Below, in pieces: positions 1 through 6,041 of a stretch of 6,793 nucleotides of DNA (position 1 is the stretch's first letter; every line of letters starts with the position of its first letter). A program made the position numbers and the translations under genes. The notes below the pieces were generated by a model that saw only the letters and a list, made by a program, of their open reading frames with translations, did not search any database and was not told the DNA's origin. The DNA lies in contig CADBAC010000066.1 in the NCBI GenBank assembly GCA_902792495.1, positions 1 to 6,793 of the forward strand, read 5' to 3'. The DNA is from Ruminococcus flavefaciens. GTDB taxonomy: Bacteria > Bacillota > Clostridia > Oscillospirales > Ruminococcaceae.

Positions 1-1
1 C

Positions 2-289
2 GGCAGAGTCATAAAATCATTCGGAAGCAGTTATCTGGAGGCTTATCAGAAACTCCGTGACCGCCTTCTCGGATTCGGTTACGGCATGGAATGCTGCGGC
101 TCACTGATAAACGCCGTACAGTCGGGAATGATGGCGCAAAGCCCGAAGGTATATCTGGTAAAGATGGGTAAGCAGGCTAAACTTGATGATATCGCCGGAA
201 TATGGGACAAATGCGATATTTCCGATTTTCCCGACACCGCCGCTCAGAATGCATTCACTGAGCAATGGTTTGCAAGCCTGAAGAAATAA
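2..289 (+). CDS. C-terminal end of an unrecognised protein (5' end outside window)
   Basis: The frame is open from the first bases of the window and ends at TAA 287-289, giving 95 visible residues; the true start lies upstream. An ATG at 86 exists, but the frame stays open before it with protein-like content (SFGSSYLEAYQKLRD, then RLLGFGYGME), and no clear Shine-Dalgarno site precedes it, so it is read as internal. The visible part is soluble, mixed alpha/beta in character, with a Cys-Cys pair (MECCGSL) and an acidic stretch before the end (WFASLKK). No transmembrane segment or catalytic motif is recognisable, and I do not recognise the family. Only 19 nt separate it from ribD, so it is probably cotranscribed with the rib genes, but nothing ties it functionally to riboflavin synthesis. 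Confidence 0.7.
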   Translation, partial: GRVIKSFGSSYLEAYQKLRDRLLGFGYGMECCGSLINAVQSGMMAQSPKVYLVKMGKQAKLDDIAGIWDKCDISDFPDTAAQNAFTEQWFASLKK

Positions 290-308
290 CAGTTCACAGG
301 AGGATTTC

Positions 309-671
309 ATGCAGCACGAAGATTATATGAGAAGAGCCCTTGAACTTGCTCAGAGAGGTATGGGCTTCACCTCCCCTAACCCGATGGTGGGCGCTGTCAT
401 TGTCCGTGACGGTAAGATCATCGGTGAGGGCTGGCATAAAAAATACGGCGAACTCCACGCCGAGCGCACGGCTTTCGCTTACTGCGACGAAAACGGCATC
501 GACTGCACAGGTGCGGATATGTACGTTACACTCGAACCCTGCTGTCATCACGGCAAACAGCCGCCATGCACCGATGCAGTCATTGAACACGGCATAAAGC
601 GTGTGTTCATCGGTTCGGCTGACCCATCGGTTCGGCTGACCCGAATCCCATGGTATCAGGCAAGGGAGTGA
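309..671 (+). CDS. ribD: RibD 5' fragment: deaminase domain, truncated
   Basis: This is the 120-codon product that is actually readable from the ribD start. Zinc deaminase signatures are intact: SPNPMVGAV (residues 22-30), His50-Ala51-Glu52 (zinc ligand plus catalytic proton shuttle), and Cys78 and Cys87 in the RibD-type PCCHHGKQPPC motif. After Asp105-Pro106 the frame shifts at the duplication and adds 14 non-native residues before TGA 669-671. The fragment therefore lacks the DPNP/GKG element and the final part of the deaminase fold that follow in intact RibD. The active-site residues are present, but the incomplete fold makes activity doubtful. It would be part of a normal enzyme if the duplication is a sequencing or assembly artefact. 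Confidence 0.75.
   Translation: MQHEDYMRRALELAQRGMGFTSPNPMVGAVIVRDGKIIGEGWHKKYGELHAERTAFAYCDENGIDCTGADMYVTLEPCCHHGKQPPCTDAVIEHGIKRVFIGSADPSVRLTRIPWYQARE
608..642. repeat. Perfect 17-bp tandem duplication inside ribD
   Basis: Two adjacent exact copies of atcggttcggctgaccc occupy 609-625 and 626-642, with one more matching base (c) on the left, so the repeat tract is 35 nt. Seventeen is not a multiple of three, so the extra copy shifts the reading frame. The flanks translate as ...RVFIG and NPMVSGKGV..., and loss of one copy joins them perfectly. Such direct repeats can arise and revert by replication slippage; they can also be assembly artefacts. Confidence 0.95.
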
Positions 672-1447
672 AGATACTCCGTGAGCACGGCATCGAGGTG
701 GTCGAAGATGTTCTCAGGGAGGAATGTGACGCTGTAAATGAGATATTCTTCCACTGGATAACCCATAACTGGCCTTTTGTCACCGTGAAATATGCCATGA
801 CCCTTGACGGCAAGATCGCCACACGCACAGGTGAATCAAAATGGATAACAGGCGAAGAAGCAAGAATGGACGTTCAGCGTGAAAGGCTGAGGCACTCCGC
901 AATTATGGTCGGTATCGGGACTGTTCTTGCCGATGACCCCATGCTTACCTGCCGCCTTGAAAATGGTCGTGACCCCATAAGGATAATCTGCGATTCAAGG
1001 CTGAGAATACCACTTGACAGCAATATCGTAAAGACAGCCAAGGAAGTTCCGACTATTATCGCAATGACAAACTTCAACAAGAAAGATAACCGTGAAAAGT
1101 GCGAAAAAAGGCATATCCTCGAAGAAATGGGATGCAGGATAATTTCGACCAAGGCAAACTGCGGTCACGTTGACCTGTATACTCTGATGCTGAAGCTCAG
1201 GGAAATGAAGATCGACAGCATACTTGTGGAGGGCGGCGGTGAACTGAACGACTCACTGTTCCGACATAAACTGGTACAAAGAGTCAAAGCTTACATAGCC
1301 CCGAAGATATTCGGCGGCAAGGACGCTAAATCTCCTGTTGAAGGATGGGGGATCCCCACTCCAAATGATGCCTATATGATAGAAAACACGCAGATAAGGC
1401 GCATAGGTGAGGATATCCTCATTGAAGGAAGGGTGGCTTACAAGTAA
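650..1447 (+). CDS. ribD: RibD 3' fragment: reductase domain
   Basis: This frame carries the rest of RibD, starting at what would be Met109 of the restored protein. It encodes the RibD C-terminal, dihydrofolate-reductase-like reductase domain: VKYAMTLDGKIAT, the GIGTVLADDPMLT segment, and ILVEGGGELNDSLF, typical of the NADPH-dependent ribosylaminopyrimidine reductase. ATG 650 has no Shine-Dalgarno sequence in front of it (the upstream bases are pyrimidine-rich). It does lie 22 nt before the end of the truncated upstream frame, so weak termination-reinitiation is conceivable. Stand-alone reductases of this type exist in other lineages (yeast Rib7, archaeal enzymes), so the fragment could be active if made. 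I regard it as a consequence of the frameshift rather than a native separate gene. Its stop TAA 1445-1447 overlaps the ribE start. Confidence 0.75.
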   Translation: MVSGKGVKILREHGIEVVEDVLREECDAVNEIFFHWITHNWPFVTVKYAMTLDGKIATRTGESKWITGEEARMDVQRERLRHSAIMVGIGTVLADDPMLTCRLENGRDPIRIICDSRLRIPLDSNIVKTAKEVPTIIAMTNFNKKDNREKCEKRHILEEMGCRIISTKANCGHVDLYTLMLKLREMKIDSILVEGGGELNDSLFRHKLVQRVKAYIAPKIFGGKDAKSPVEGWGIPTPNDAYMIENTQIRRIGEDILIEGRVAYK

Positions 1448-2091
1448 TGTTCACAGGTATAATCGAAGAAATCGGCACTGTCAAAGCCGTTCAGCACAGC
1501 GGCAGCAATTCGTTCATCCGCATAGAAGCGAAAAAGGTGCTGGAGGACGTTCACCTCGGCGACAGTATCGCAGTAAACGGCGTTTGCCTCACTGTCACAC
1601 ATTTCGACAGCACTACATTTCAGGCTGATGTTATGAACGAGACACTCAGCCGTTCATCTCTCGGAAGCCTGAGAAACGGCAGTCCTGTCAATCTTGAACG
1701 GGCAATGGCGGCAGGCGGACGCTTCGGCGGACACATAGTCTCGGGACACATCGACGGCACAGGCACAGTTTCCGATATCCGCAATGACGGCATAGCTGTC
1801 TGGTATACCATCTCGGCAAATGCTGATATACTGCGGTATATCGTTGAAAAAGGCTCCATTGCCATTGACGGTATCAGCCTGACAGTTGCAAAAGTGACGG
1901 ACGATTCTTTCAGCGTTTCCATAATCCCCCATACCGCAAGCGTTACCATACTCGGCACAAAGAAGACCGGCGACATCGTAAATCTCGAAAATGACATCGT
2001 AGGCAAATACGTCGAAAAGCTTATGAAGCCCGCACAGGCTCAGAAAAGCGGTCTTACTATGGAAACTCTGGCAAAAAACGGATTTATCTGA
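1447..2091 (+). CDS. ribE: Riboflavin synthase, alpha chain
   Basis: RibE dismutates two molecules of 6,7-dimethyl-8-ribityllumazine into riboflavin and 5-amino-6-ribitylamino-uracil, the last step of the pathway. The 214-residue length is normal. The N terminus MFTGIIEEIGTV is the family signature, and the protein shows the internal duplication of two lumazine-binding barrels: GDSIAVNGVCLTV (38-50) in the first and GSIAIDGISLTV (136-147) in the second. The domains are joined around GGHIVSGHIDGTG (94-106), which begins the second barrel. The start ATG 1447 overlaps the ribD stop in a TAATG arrangement with a purine-rich GGAAGGG stretch upstream, which implies translational coupling. Coupling matters here because truncated ribD translation could reduce RibE output. 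Nothing in the gene looks damaged. Confidence 0.97.
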   Translation: MFTGIIEEIGTVKAVQHSGSNSFIRIEAKKVLEDVHLGDSIAVNGVCLTVTHFDSTTFQADVMNETLSRSSLGSLRNGSPVNLERAMAAGGRFGGHIVSGHIDGTGTVSDIRNDGIAVWYTISANADILRYIVEKGSIAIDGISLTVAKVTDDSFSVSIIPHTASVTILGTKKTGDIVNLENDIVGKYVEKLMKPAQAQKSGLTMETLAKNGFI

Positions 2092-2106
2092 TGGAGGATA
2101 AAACTA

Positions 2107-2739
2107 ATGTGGAAAGATCTGCCTGAACAATGGAAGGCTGTATTTGAAGAAGCATGGCGTTCCCTGCAAAAAGGCAATGTGCCTTCGGGATCGGTGATAT
2201 ACAACAAAAGCGGAGATATCATCGCTTCAAGCCATAACCTTTTCAGAGAATCCGCTGCCAATCCTTACACTGCACACTCATGCATCAATGCCATAAATCA
2301 ACTTGACCAGAAAAGCGTGGAATCGTCAGAGAAAATGGTGCTTTATACTTCAATGGAGCCCTGTTTGATGTGTCTCGGAGCTGTAGTTATCAGCAACATC
2401 AAGGAGATACACGCAGCCGCCCGTGACCTTTTCTACGGCGCATCCCATTGTCTCTACAACGACAATTCGCTGATATCGAGCAATATCAGCTACCATGCAG
2501 AAAGCGGAGATATCGAATTCTTCCAGATAGTTCTGCAAAGCTGTTTCGAGATACGAATGATAGCCATGAAACACAGCACCTACATTCTCGAATGCTACAG
2601 ACGTGCCAACGGAAGTGCTGTTGAAGTTGCCGAAAAGCTGTATCTCAGACGCACGCTTCAGCAGATGTTATATCAGGACCGCCCCTGTTCGGAGGTCTAT
2701 GATATGATAATGGAGCTCAAAGACGAAAATCAATTCTGA
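2107..2739 (+). CDS. Deaminase-fold protein with a lost catalytic glutamate (paralogue 1)
   Basis: This 210-residue protein has a cytidine/TadA/guanine-deaminase-like domain at about residues 5-125 and a C-terminal extension of about 85 residues. The zinc motif region SMEPCLMCLGAVVISNIK (82-99) keeps both cysteines (Cys86, Cys89), and His57 is retained. The usual His-Ala-Glu is His57-Ser58-Cys59, so the proton-shuttling glutamate is absent. Canonical deaminase chemistry is therefore unlikely, and a regulatory or partner role with paralogue 2 is a possible explanation (inference). The extension shares EFF, the PCSEVYD motif and an acidic tail with paralogue 2. GGAGG at 2093-2097 sits 9 nt before ATG 2107, and the gene follows the ribE stop by 15 nt, so it is embedded in the operon. 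The frame is intact, arguing against simple decay. The substrate is unknown. Confidence 0.85.
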   Translation: MWKDLPEQWKAVFEEAWRSLQKGNVPSGSVIYNKSGDIIASSHNLFRESAANPYTAHSCINAINQLDQKSVESSEKMVLYTSMEPCLMCLGAVVISNIKEIHAAARDLFYGASHCLYNDNSLISSNISYHAESGDIEFFQIVLQSCFEIRMIAMKHSTYILECYRRANGSAVEVAEKLYLRRTLQQMLYQDRPCSEVYDMIMELKDENQF

Positions 2740-2755
2740 CATCGGAGGTTTTATT

Positions 2756-3391
2756 ATGTGGAAAGATCTGACATTTCAATGGCAGACTGTCCTTGAAGAA
2801 GCATGGACAGCATTTACAAATGGCAGTATCCCTGTGGGAGCAGCTGTTTTTGACAAAAACGGCGATCTTCTCGTCAAGGATCACAACAGAAGAAGCGAGC
2901 CGCAGACTCTCAATCCGAGGACTGCTCACGCCGAACTGAATGTTCTACAGCATATAGACTGCCGTGGCGGACTGAATATCCGTGAAATTCAGCTGTACAC
3001 ATCAATGGAGCCATGTCCTATGTGTATGGGTGCTATCGTCATGAGCAACATCAAGTCACTGAACTGCGGTTCACACGACAGATGGTGCGGTGCTCTCCAT
3101 CTTCTCGATACAGACCCATACATGAGGTCACAGCATATCTCGGTCAGTGAAATCCCTGAGGAGACCGAATTCTTCCAGCTTGTACTGTCAAGCTATCACG
3201 AACTGAAGCATATCCGAAAGGGCGGAAGTCCTTCCGTACTTGATTGCTTCAGAATAAGCAGTGCCCCCGCCGTAGAAGCTGCGGAAACGCTCTGCAAGAA
3301 CCGTGTCCTTGATCAGTATGCGCAGATGAATAAGCCTTGCTCAGAGGTGTATGACCTGATAATACAGATCAAGGAGGAACAAAATGTTTGA
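2756..3391 (+). CDS. Cytidine/guanine deaminase-like zinc protein (paralogue 2), catalytic set intact
   Basis: This 211-residue protein carries a complete zinc-dependent deaminase signature: His58-Ala59-Glu60 (TAHAELNVL) and Cys87/Cys90 in [17 protein letters not shown]. The PCxxC spacing is of the TadA/guanine deaminase/CMP deaminase type and differs from the wider PC...PPC spacing of RibD, so this is not a RibD duplicate. It is longer than a typical TadA (about 150-170 residues) because of a C-terminal extension (about 128-211) shared with paralogue 1, including [14 protein letters not shown] and [10 protein letters not shown] therefore do not call it tadA. The substrate is unknown; a pathway pyrimidine or purine, or a flavin-related compound, is inferred only from its position. 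ATG 2756 has GGAGG at 2744-2748. The 3' end overlaps ribBA by 8 nt, and the ribBA ribosome-binding site lies inside this gene. Confidence 0.88.
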   Translation: MWKDLTFQWQTVLEEAWTAFTNGSIPVGAAVFDKNGDLLVKDHNRRSEPQTLNPRTAHAELNVLQHIDCRGGLNIREIQLYTSMEPCPMCMGAIVMSNIKSLNCGSHDRWCGALHLLDTDPYMRSQHISVSEIPEETEFFQLVLSSYHELKHIRKGGSPSVLDCFRISSAPAVEAAETLCKNRVLDQYAQMNKPCSEVYDLIIQIKEEQNV

Positions 3392-4583
3392 ATACAACAC
3401 AATAGAAGAAGCGGTCGAGGCGCTGAGAAACGGCGAAATAATCCTCGTTACCGACGATGAGGACAGGGAGAACGAGGGCGATATGATATGCGCCGCTCAG
3501 TTCGCTACTACCGAAAACGTCAACTTCATGGCCGCTCACGCAAAGGGACTCATCTGTATGCCTATGAGCATAGAACTTTGCAATAAGCTTCATCTGCCGC
3601 AGATGGTGGATTACAATACCGACAATCACAGCACAGCTTTCACAGTGTCCATCGACCACGTTGAGACTACCACAGGCATCTCAGCCGCTGAGCGTGGATT
3701 CACAGCACGTATGTGCGTTGACGATAACGCAAAGCCTGAGGATTTCCGCAGACCGGGACATATGTTTCCGCTCACTGCCAGGAAAAACGGCGTACTTGAG
3801 CGTGAGGGACACACAGAAGCTACAGTTGACCTTATGCGTATCGCAGGGCTGAAAGAGTGCGGTCTCTGCTGTGAGATAATGCGTGACGACGGCACTATGA
3901 TGAGAGCCGCTGAATTGCAGGAAAAGGCTAAGGAATGGGGCATGAAGTTCATCACCATACAGGCTCTCAAGGACTACAGAAAAGTCCATGACAAGCTGGT
4001 GGAGAAAGTGGCTGACACAAAGCTTCCCACTAAGTACGGCAATTTCCGTGCTATCGGCTTCGTAAACAAGCTCAACGGCGAACACCATGTTGCTCTTGTC
4101 AAGGGCGATATCGGCAACGGTGAGGACATCCTCTGCCGTGTACATTCCGAGTGTCTCACAGGTGATGCTTTCGGCTCACTGAAATGCGACTGCGGACAGC
4201 AGTTTGCCTCCGCTATGACACAGATAGAAAAAGAGGGACGTGGTATCCTTCTCTATATGCGTCAGGAGGGACGTGGAATCGGCCTTATCAATAAGCTTCG
4301 TGCCTACGAATTGCAGGATCAGGGCATGGATACCCTTGAAGCAAACCTTGCTTTAGGCTTCCCGGGAGATATGCGTGAATACTACATCGGCGCACAGATA
4401 CTCCGAGAACTTGGCTGCAAGACTCTGCGCCTGCTTACAAACAATCCCGACAAGGTGTACGGTCTCAGCGGCTACGGTCTGGAAATAAAGGAGCGTGTGC
4501 CCATACAGATGGACGCCACCGCTTACGACCTGTTCTATCTTAAAACAAAGCGTGACAAGATGGGACATATTCTCGATTATTGA
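3384..4583 (+). CDS. ribBA: Bifunctional DHBP synthase / GTP cyclohydrolase II
   Basis: RibBA supplies both precursors of riboflavin. The N-terminal RibB domain (about 1-200) converts ribulose 5-phosphate to 3,4-dihydroxy-2-butanone 4-phosphate, and the C-terminal RibA domain (about 203-399) opens GTP to the diaminopyrimidine. RibB signatures are [10 protein letters not shown] (24-33, metal/substrate loop), [10 protein letters not shown] (82-91) and [16 protein letters not shown] (140-155). RibA signatures are the zinc cysteines Cys257, Cys268 and Cys270 in [38 protein letters not shown] (285-301) and [11 protein letters not shown] (348-358). All key residues seem present and the 399-residue length is typical of the fusion. 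ATG 3384 is preceded by AAGGAGGA (3371-3378) within the upstream gene and overlaps it by 8 nt, so translation is probably coupled. Confidence 0.98.
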   Translation: MFEYNTIEEAVEALRNGEIILVTDDEDRENEGDMICAAQFATTENVNFMAAHAKGLICMPMSIELCNKLHLPQMVDYNTDNHSTAFTVSIDHVETTTGISAAERGFTARMCVDDNAKPEDFRRPGHMFPLTARKNGVLEREGHTEATVDLMRIAGLKECGLCCEIMRDDGTMMRAAELQEKAKEWGMKFITIQALKDYRKVHDKLVEKVADTKLPTKYGNFRAIGFVNKLNGEHHVALVKGDIGNGEDILCRVHSECLTGDAFGSLKCDCGQQFASAMTQIEKEGRGILLYMRQEGRGIGLINKLRAYELQDQGMDTLEANLALGFPGDMREYYIGAQILRELGCKTLRLLTNNPDKVYGLSGYGLEIKERVPIQMDATAYDLFYLKTKRDKMGHILDY

Positions 4584-4592
4584 GGTGAGGAT

Positions 4593-5063
4593 ATGCTAAG
4601 TACAATATTTTTTGTCATTATATGTATTCTTTGTGTAATAGCTGTAGTTGTCGATATCGGACTGTTCATATCATGGTCAAAGGCTAAAGAAAAGGTTTTC
4701 GTAGCGAACTGGATATCGTTCCTGACAACAATATTCCTGTGTGCCGTGAACCTTCTCCCCGGTGAAATTGACAGAATGTCGATCGCACTTGTGATAATGA
4801 TGATACTTGTCATTCCGTGCGAGTTCACCTGTCTTTCTCCCGAGGGTATAAGAAATATGATATTCAGGAACGGCGGAATAGACCCTGTTGAAAATATCAG
4901 CTATGAGTACAAGAAAGGCTCTCTCGGGATGGAACAACTCTATATTTACAAGGGACAGTCTTCAAGAGGAACATATAATATCGGCATAAAAAAGCCCAAG
5001 ACTGTGAAAATGCTGGCTGACTGGTACGGCAAGCACGGCTATGAGAATCCGCTCACAAAGTAA
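4593..5063 (+). CDS. Small three-segment membrane protein of unknown function (paralogue A)
   Basis: This 156-residue protein has about three hydrophobic segments at residues 4-28, 38-56 and 62-80, followed by a soluble domain. The loop after segment 1 is basic (SKAKEK), which suggests it is cytoplasmic. The soluble part begins FTCLSPEGIRN, contains [13 protein letters not shown] (94-106), and ends in a very conserved tail ([18 protein letters not shown], then YENPLTK) shared with the next gene. The membrane-plus-small-domain plan recalls the loosely defined DUF5673-type proteins, but I cannot confirm that assignment. ATG 4593 follows GAGGTGAGG (4582-4590), which overlaps the ribBA stop, so the gene is operon-embedded and probably coupled. 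A role in flavin or precursor handling at the membrane is only a guess from position. Confidence 0.85.
   Translation: MLSTIFFVIICILCVIAVVVDIGLFISWSKAKEKVFVANWISFLTTIFLCAVNLLPGEIDRMSIALVIMMILVIPCEFTCLSPEGIRNMIFRNGGIDPVENISYEYKKGSLGMEQLYIYKGQSSRGTYNIGIKKPKTVKMLADWYGKHGYENPLTK
4998..5035 (+). repeat. 38-nt direct repeat, copy 1 (3' end of membrane paralogue A)
   Basis: This copy is identical over 38 nt to 5491-5528 and encodes most of the conserved [12 protein letters not shown] tail. Identity at the DNA level, including third codon positions, exceeds what is seen elsewhere in the pair. That points to recent duplication or gene conversion at the 3' ends. Confidence 0.9.
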
Positions 5064-5079
5064 CAGGGAGATATGATCT

Positions 5080-5556
5080 ATGAATATATTCCAGATAATA
5101 CTTACCGTGATAGCGGCGCTGTGCGATGTCTTTCTGCTGATATTCGACATATGTCTGCTTATATCATGGCTCAGGGCTAAGGAAAAAGCCTTTATCACCA
5201 ACTGGACAGGATTTATATATGTACTGCTCGGTTTTTCCATCTTCATGACAAATAGCAGTCACTTGTACGGCTGGCTGTTTCTGGTAATGGTATTGCTGAT
5301 GATACCTTCGCAGTTCACCTGCATTTCACCTGAAGGCGTGAGACTGCCTATATTCATCAAGGGCGGCATCGACCCTGTTGAGAATTACAGCTATGAGTAC
5401 ACCAAAAACGGTTTCGGTCACGAAGTTCTGCTTCTGTGTAATAAAAACGGAAAAAGCGGACTCCCCTACAGCATCGGCATAAAGAAGCCTAAGACTGTGA
5501 AAATGCTGGCTGACTGGTACGGCAAGCATAATTATGAGAATCCGCTTACAAAATAA
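5080..5556 (+). CDS. Small three-segment membrane protein of unknown function (paralogue B)
   Basis: This 158-residue tandem paralogue of the preceding gene has hydrophobic segments at about 5-31, 42-57 and 63-80, a basic loop (RAKEK, 32-36), then FTCISPEGV and [14 protein letters not shown]. The C-terminal tail differs from paralogue A by one residue (KHN versus KHG before YENPLTK). The middle part and membrane segments have diverged much more, so the tail and the DPVEN segment are the constrained parts. ATG 5080 is chosen with AGGGAG at 5065-5070; an ATG at 5073 is too close to that site and in another frame. It is separated from ribH by 17 nt. The function is unknown. It may form a pair or hetero-oligomer with paralogue A (inference). 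Confidence 0.85.
   Translation: MNIFQIILTVIAALCDVFLLIFDICLLISWLRAKEKAFITNWTGFIYVLLGFSIFMTNSSHLYGWLFLVMVLLMIPSQFTCISPEGVRLPIFIKGGIDPVENYSYEYTKNGFGHEVLLLCNKNGKSGLPYSIGIKKPKTVKMLADWYGKHNYENPLTK
5491..5528 (+). repeat. 38-nt direct repeat, copy 2 (3' end of membrane paralogue B)
   Basis: This is the second copy of the repeat at 4998-5035, lying 493 nt downstream in the same reading phase. Flanking codons remain similar (atcggcataaa on the left in both), with scattered silent changes. Recombination between the copies would yield an in-frame fusion of the two membrane-protein genes. Confidence 0.9.
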
Positions 5557-5573
5557 TTTTAAGGAGAATAAAT

Positions 5574-6041
5574 ATGAAAATTTACGAAGGAAATCTTATC
5601 CCAAAGGACATACGCATCGGTATCGTTGTTGCACGTTTCAACGAGTTCATCACATCAAAGCTTCTCGGCGGCGCTGTCGATACATTAAAGCGCCACGATA
5701 TCCCCGAGTCTTCCATCGACGTTGCATGGGTGCCCGGTGCTTTCGAGATACCGCTCATTGCTTCAAAAATGGCTAAGTCAGGCAAATACGACGCTGTTAT
5801 CTGCCTCGGCGCTATCATCAGGGGAAGCACATCCCACTATGACCTCGTTTGCAACGAAGCCGCAAAGGGCATTGCTCAGGTATCGCTCCAGAGCGAAATC
5901 CCCGTAATGTTCGGTGTTATCACTACCGAAAATATCGAACAGGCTATCGAGCGTGCAGGTTCAAAGGCAGGCAACAAGGGCAGCGAATGCGCTGAGGGCG
6001 CTATCGAGATGATAAACCTCATCAGAGAGATCGATGCCTGA
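5574..6041 (+). CDS. ribH: 6,7-dimethyl-8-ribityllumazine synthase
   Basis: RibH condenses 5-amino-6-ribitylamino-uracil with 3,4-dihydroxy-2-butanone 4-phosphate to form the lumazine substrate of RibE. Members of the family assemble into pentamers or 60-subunit capsids in the cytoplasm. The 155-residue length is standard. Visible signatures are [10 protein letters not shown] (18-27), the VPGAFEIP loop (53-60), and [21 protein letters not shown] (79-99) with the catalytic His88 and flanking phosphate-binding Gly-Ser-Thr. Arg127 sits at the conserved position. ATG 5574 is preceded by AAGGAG (5561-5566). The stop TGA (6039-6041) overlaps the start of the HAD gene. All expected active-site residues are present. 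Confidence 0.98.
   Translation: MKIYEGNLIPKDIRIGIVVARFNEFITSKLLGGAVDTLKRHDIPESSIDVAWVPGAFEIPLIASKMAKSGKYDAVICLGAIIRGSTSHYDLVCNEAAKGIAQVSLQSEIPVMFGVITTENIEQAIERAGSKAGNKGSECAEGAIEMINLIREIDA

Larger units (their letters stand above)
309..1447 (+). pseudogene. ribD: ribD, bifunctional pyrimidine deaminase/reductase, frameshifted by a 17-bp duplication
   Basis: RibD deaminates 2,5-diamino-6-ribosylamino-4(3H)-pyrimidinone 5'-phosphate and then reduces the ribosyl side chain with NADPH, the second and third steps of the pyrimidine branch. The region encodes both domains in the usual order but in two frames: residues up to Asp105-Pro106 in the frame starting at 309, and the rest in the frame starting at about 643. 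The break coincides with a perfect 17-bp tandem duplication (608-642). Deleting one copy in silico gives VFIGSADPNPMVSGKGV, the family's conserved linker, and a continuous protein of 373 residues, which is normal for RibD. The start ATG 309 has AGGAGG at 298-303. The gene overlaps ribE by 1 nt. No second lesion was seen, so the event looks recent, or is an assembly error. As written, the full bifunctional protein cannot be made without frame correction. Confidence 0.9.

Noticed and set aside
600..671. Programmed ribosomal frameshifting in ribD
   Set aside because: No slippery heptamer or downstream stem was seen, and the exact 17-bp duplication fully explains the frame change.
1620..2006. 128-codon minus-strand open frame opposite ribE
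   Set aside because: It sits opposite the conserved second lumazine-binding barrel of ribE and shows no independent support.
2756..3391. Calling the intact deaminase-like gene tadA
   Set aside because: The zinc motif fits the superfamily, but the protein is about 50 residues too long, has a shared extra domain and sits in a rib operon with a pseudoenzyme twin; tRNA adenosine deaminase identity is unsupported.
3681..4145. 154-codon open frame on the minus strand inside ribBA
   Set aside because: It lies entirely opposite a clearly conserved ribBA sequence, has no ribosome-binding site of note and its translation resembles no protein; it is a codon-bias shadow.
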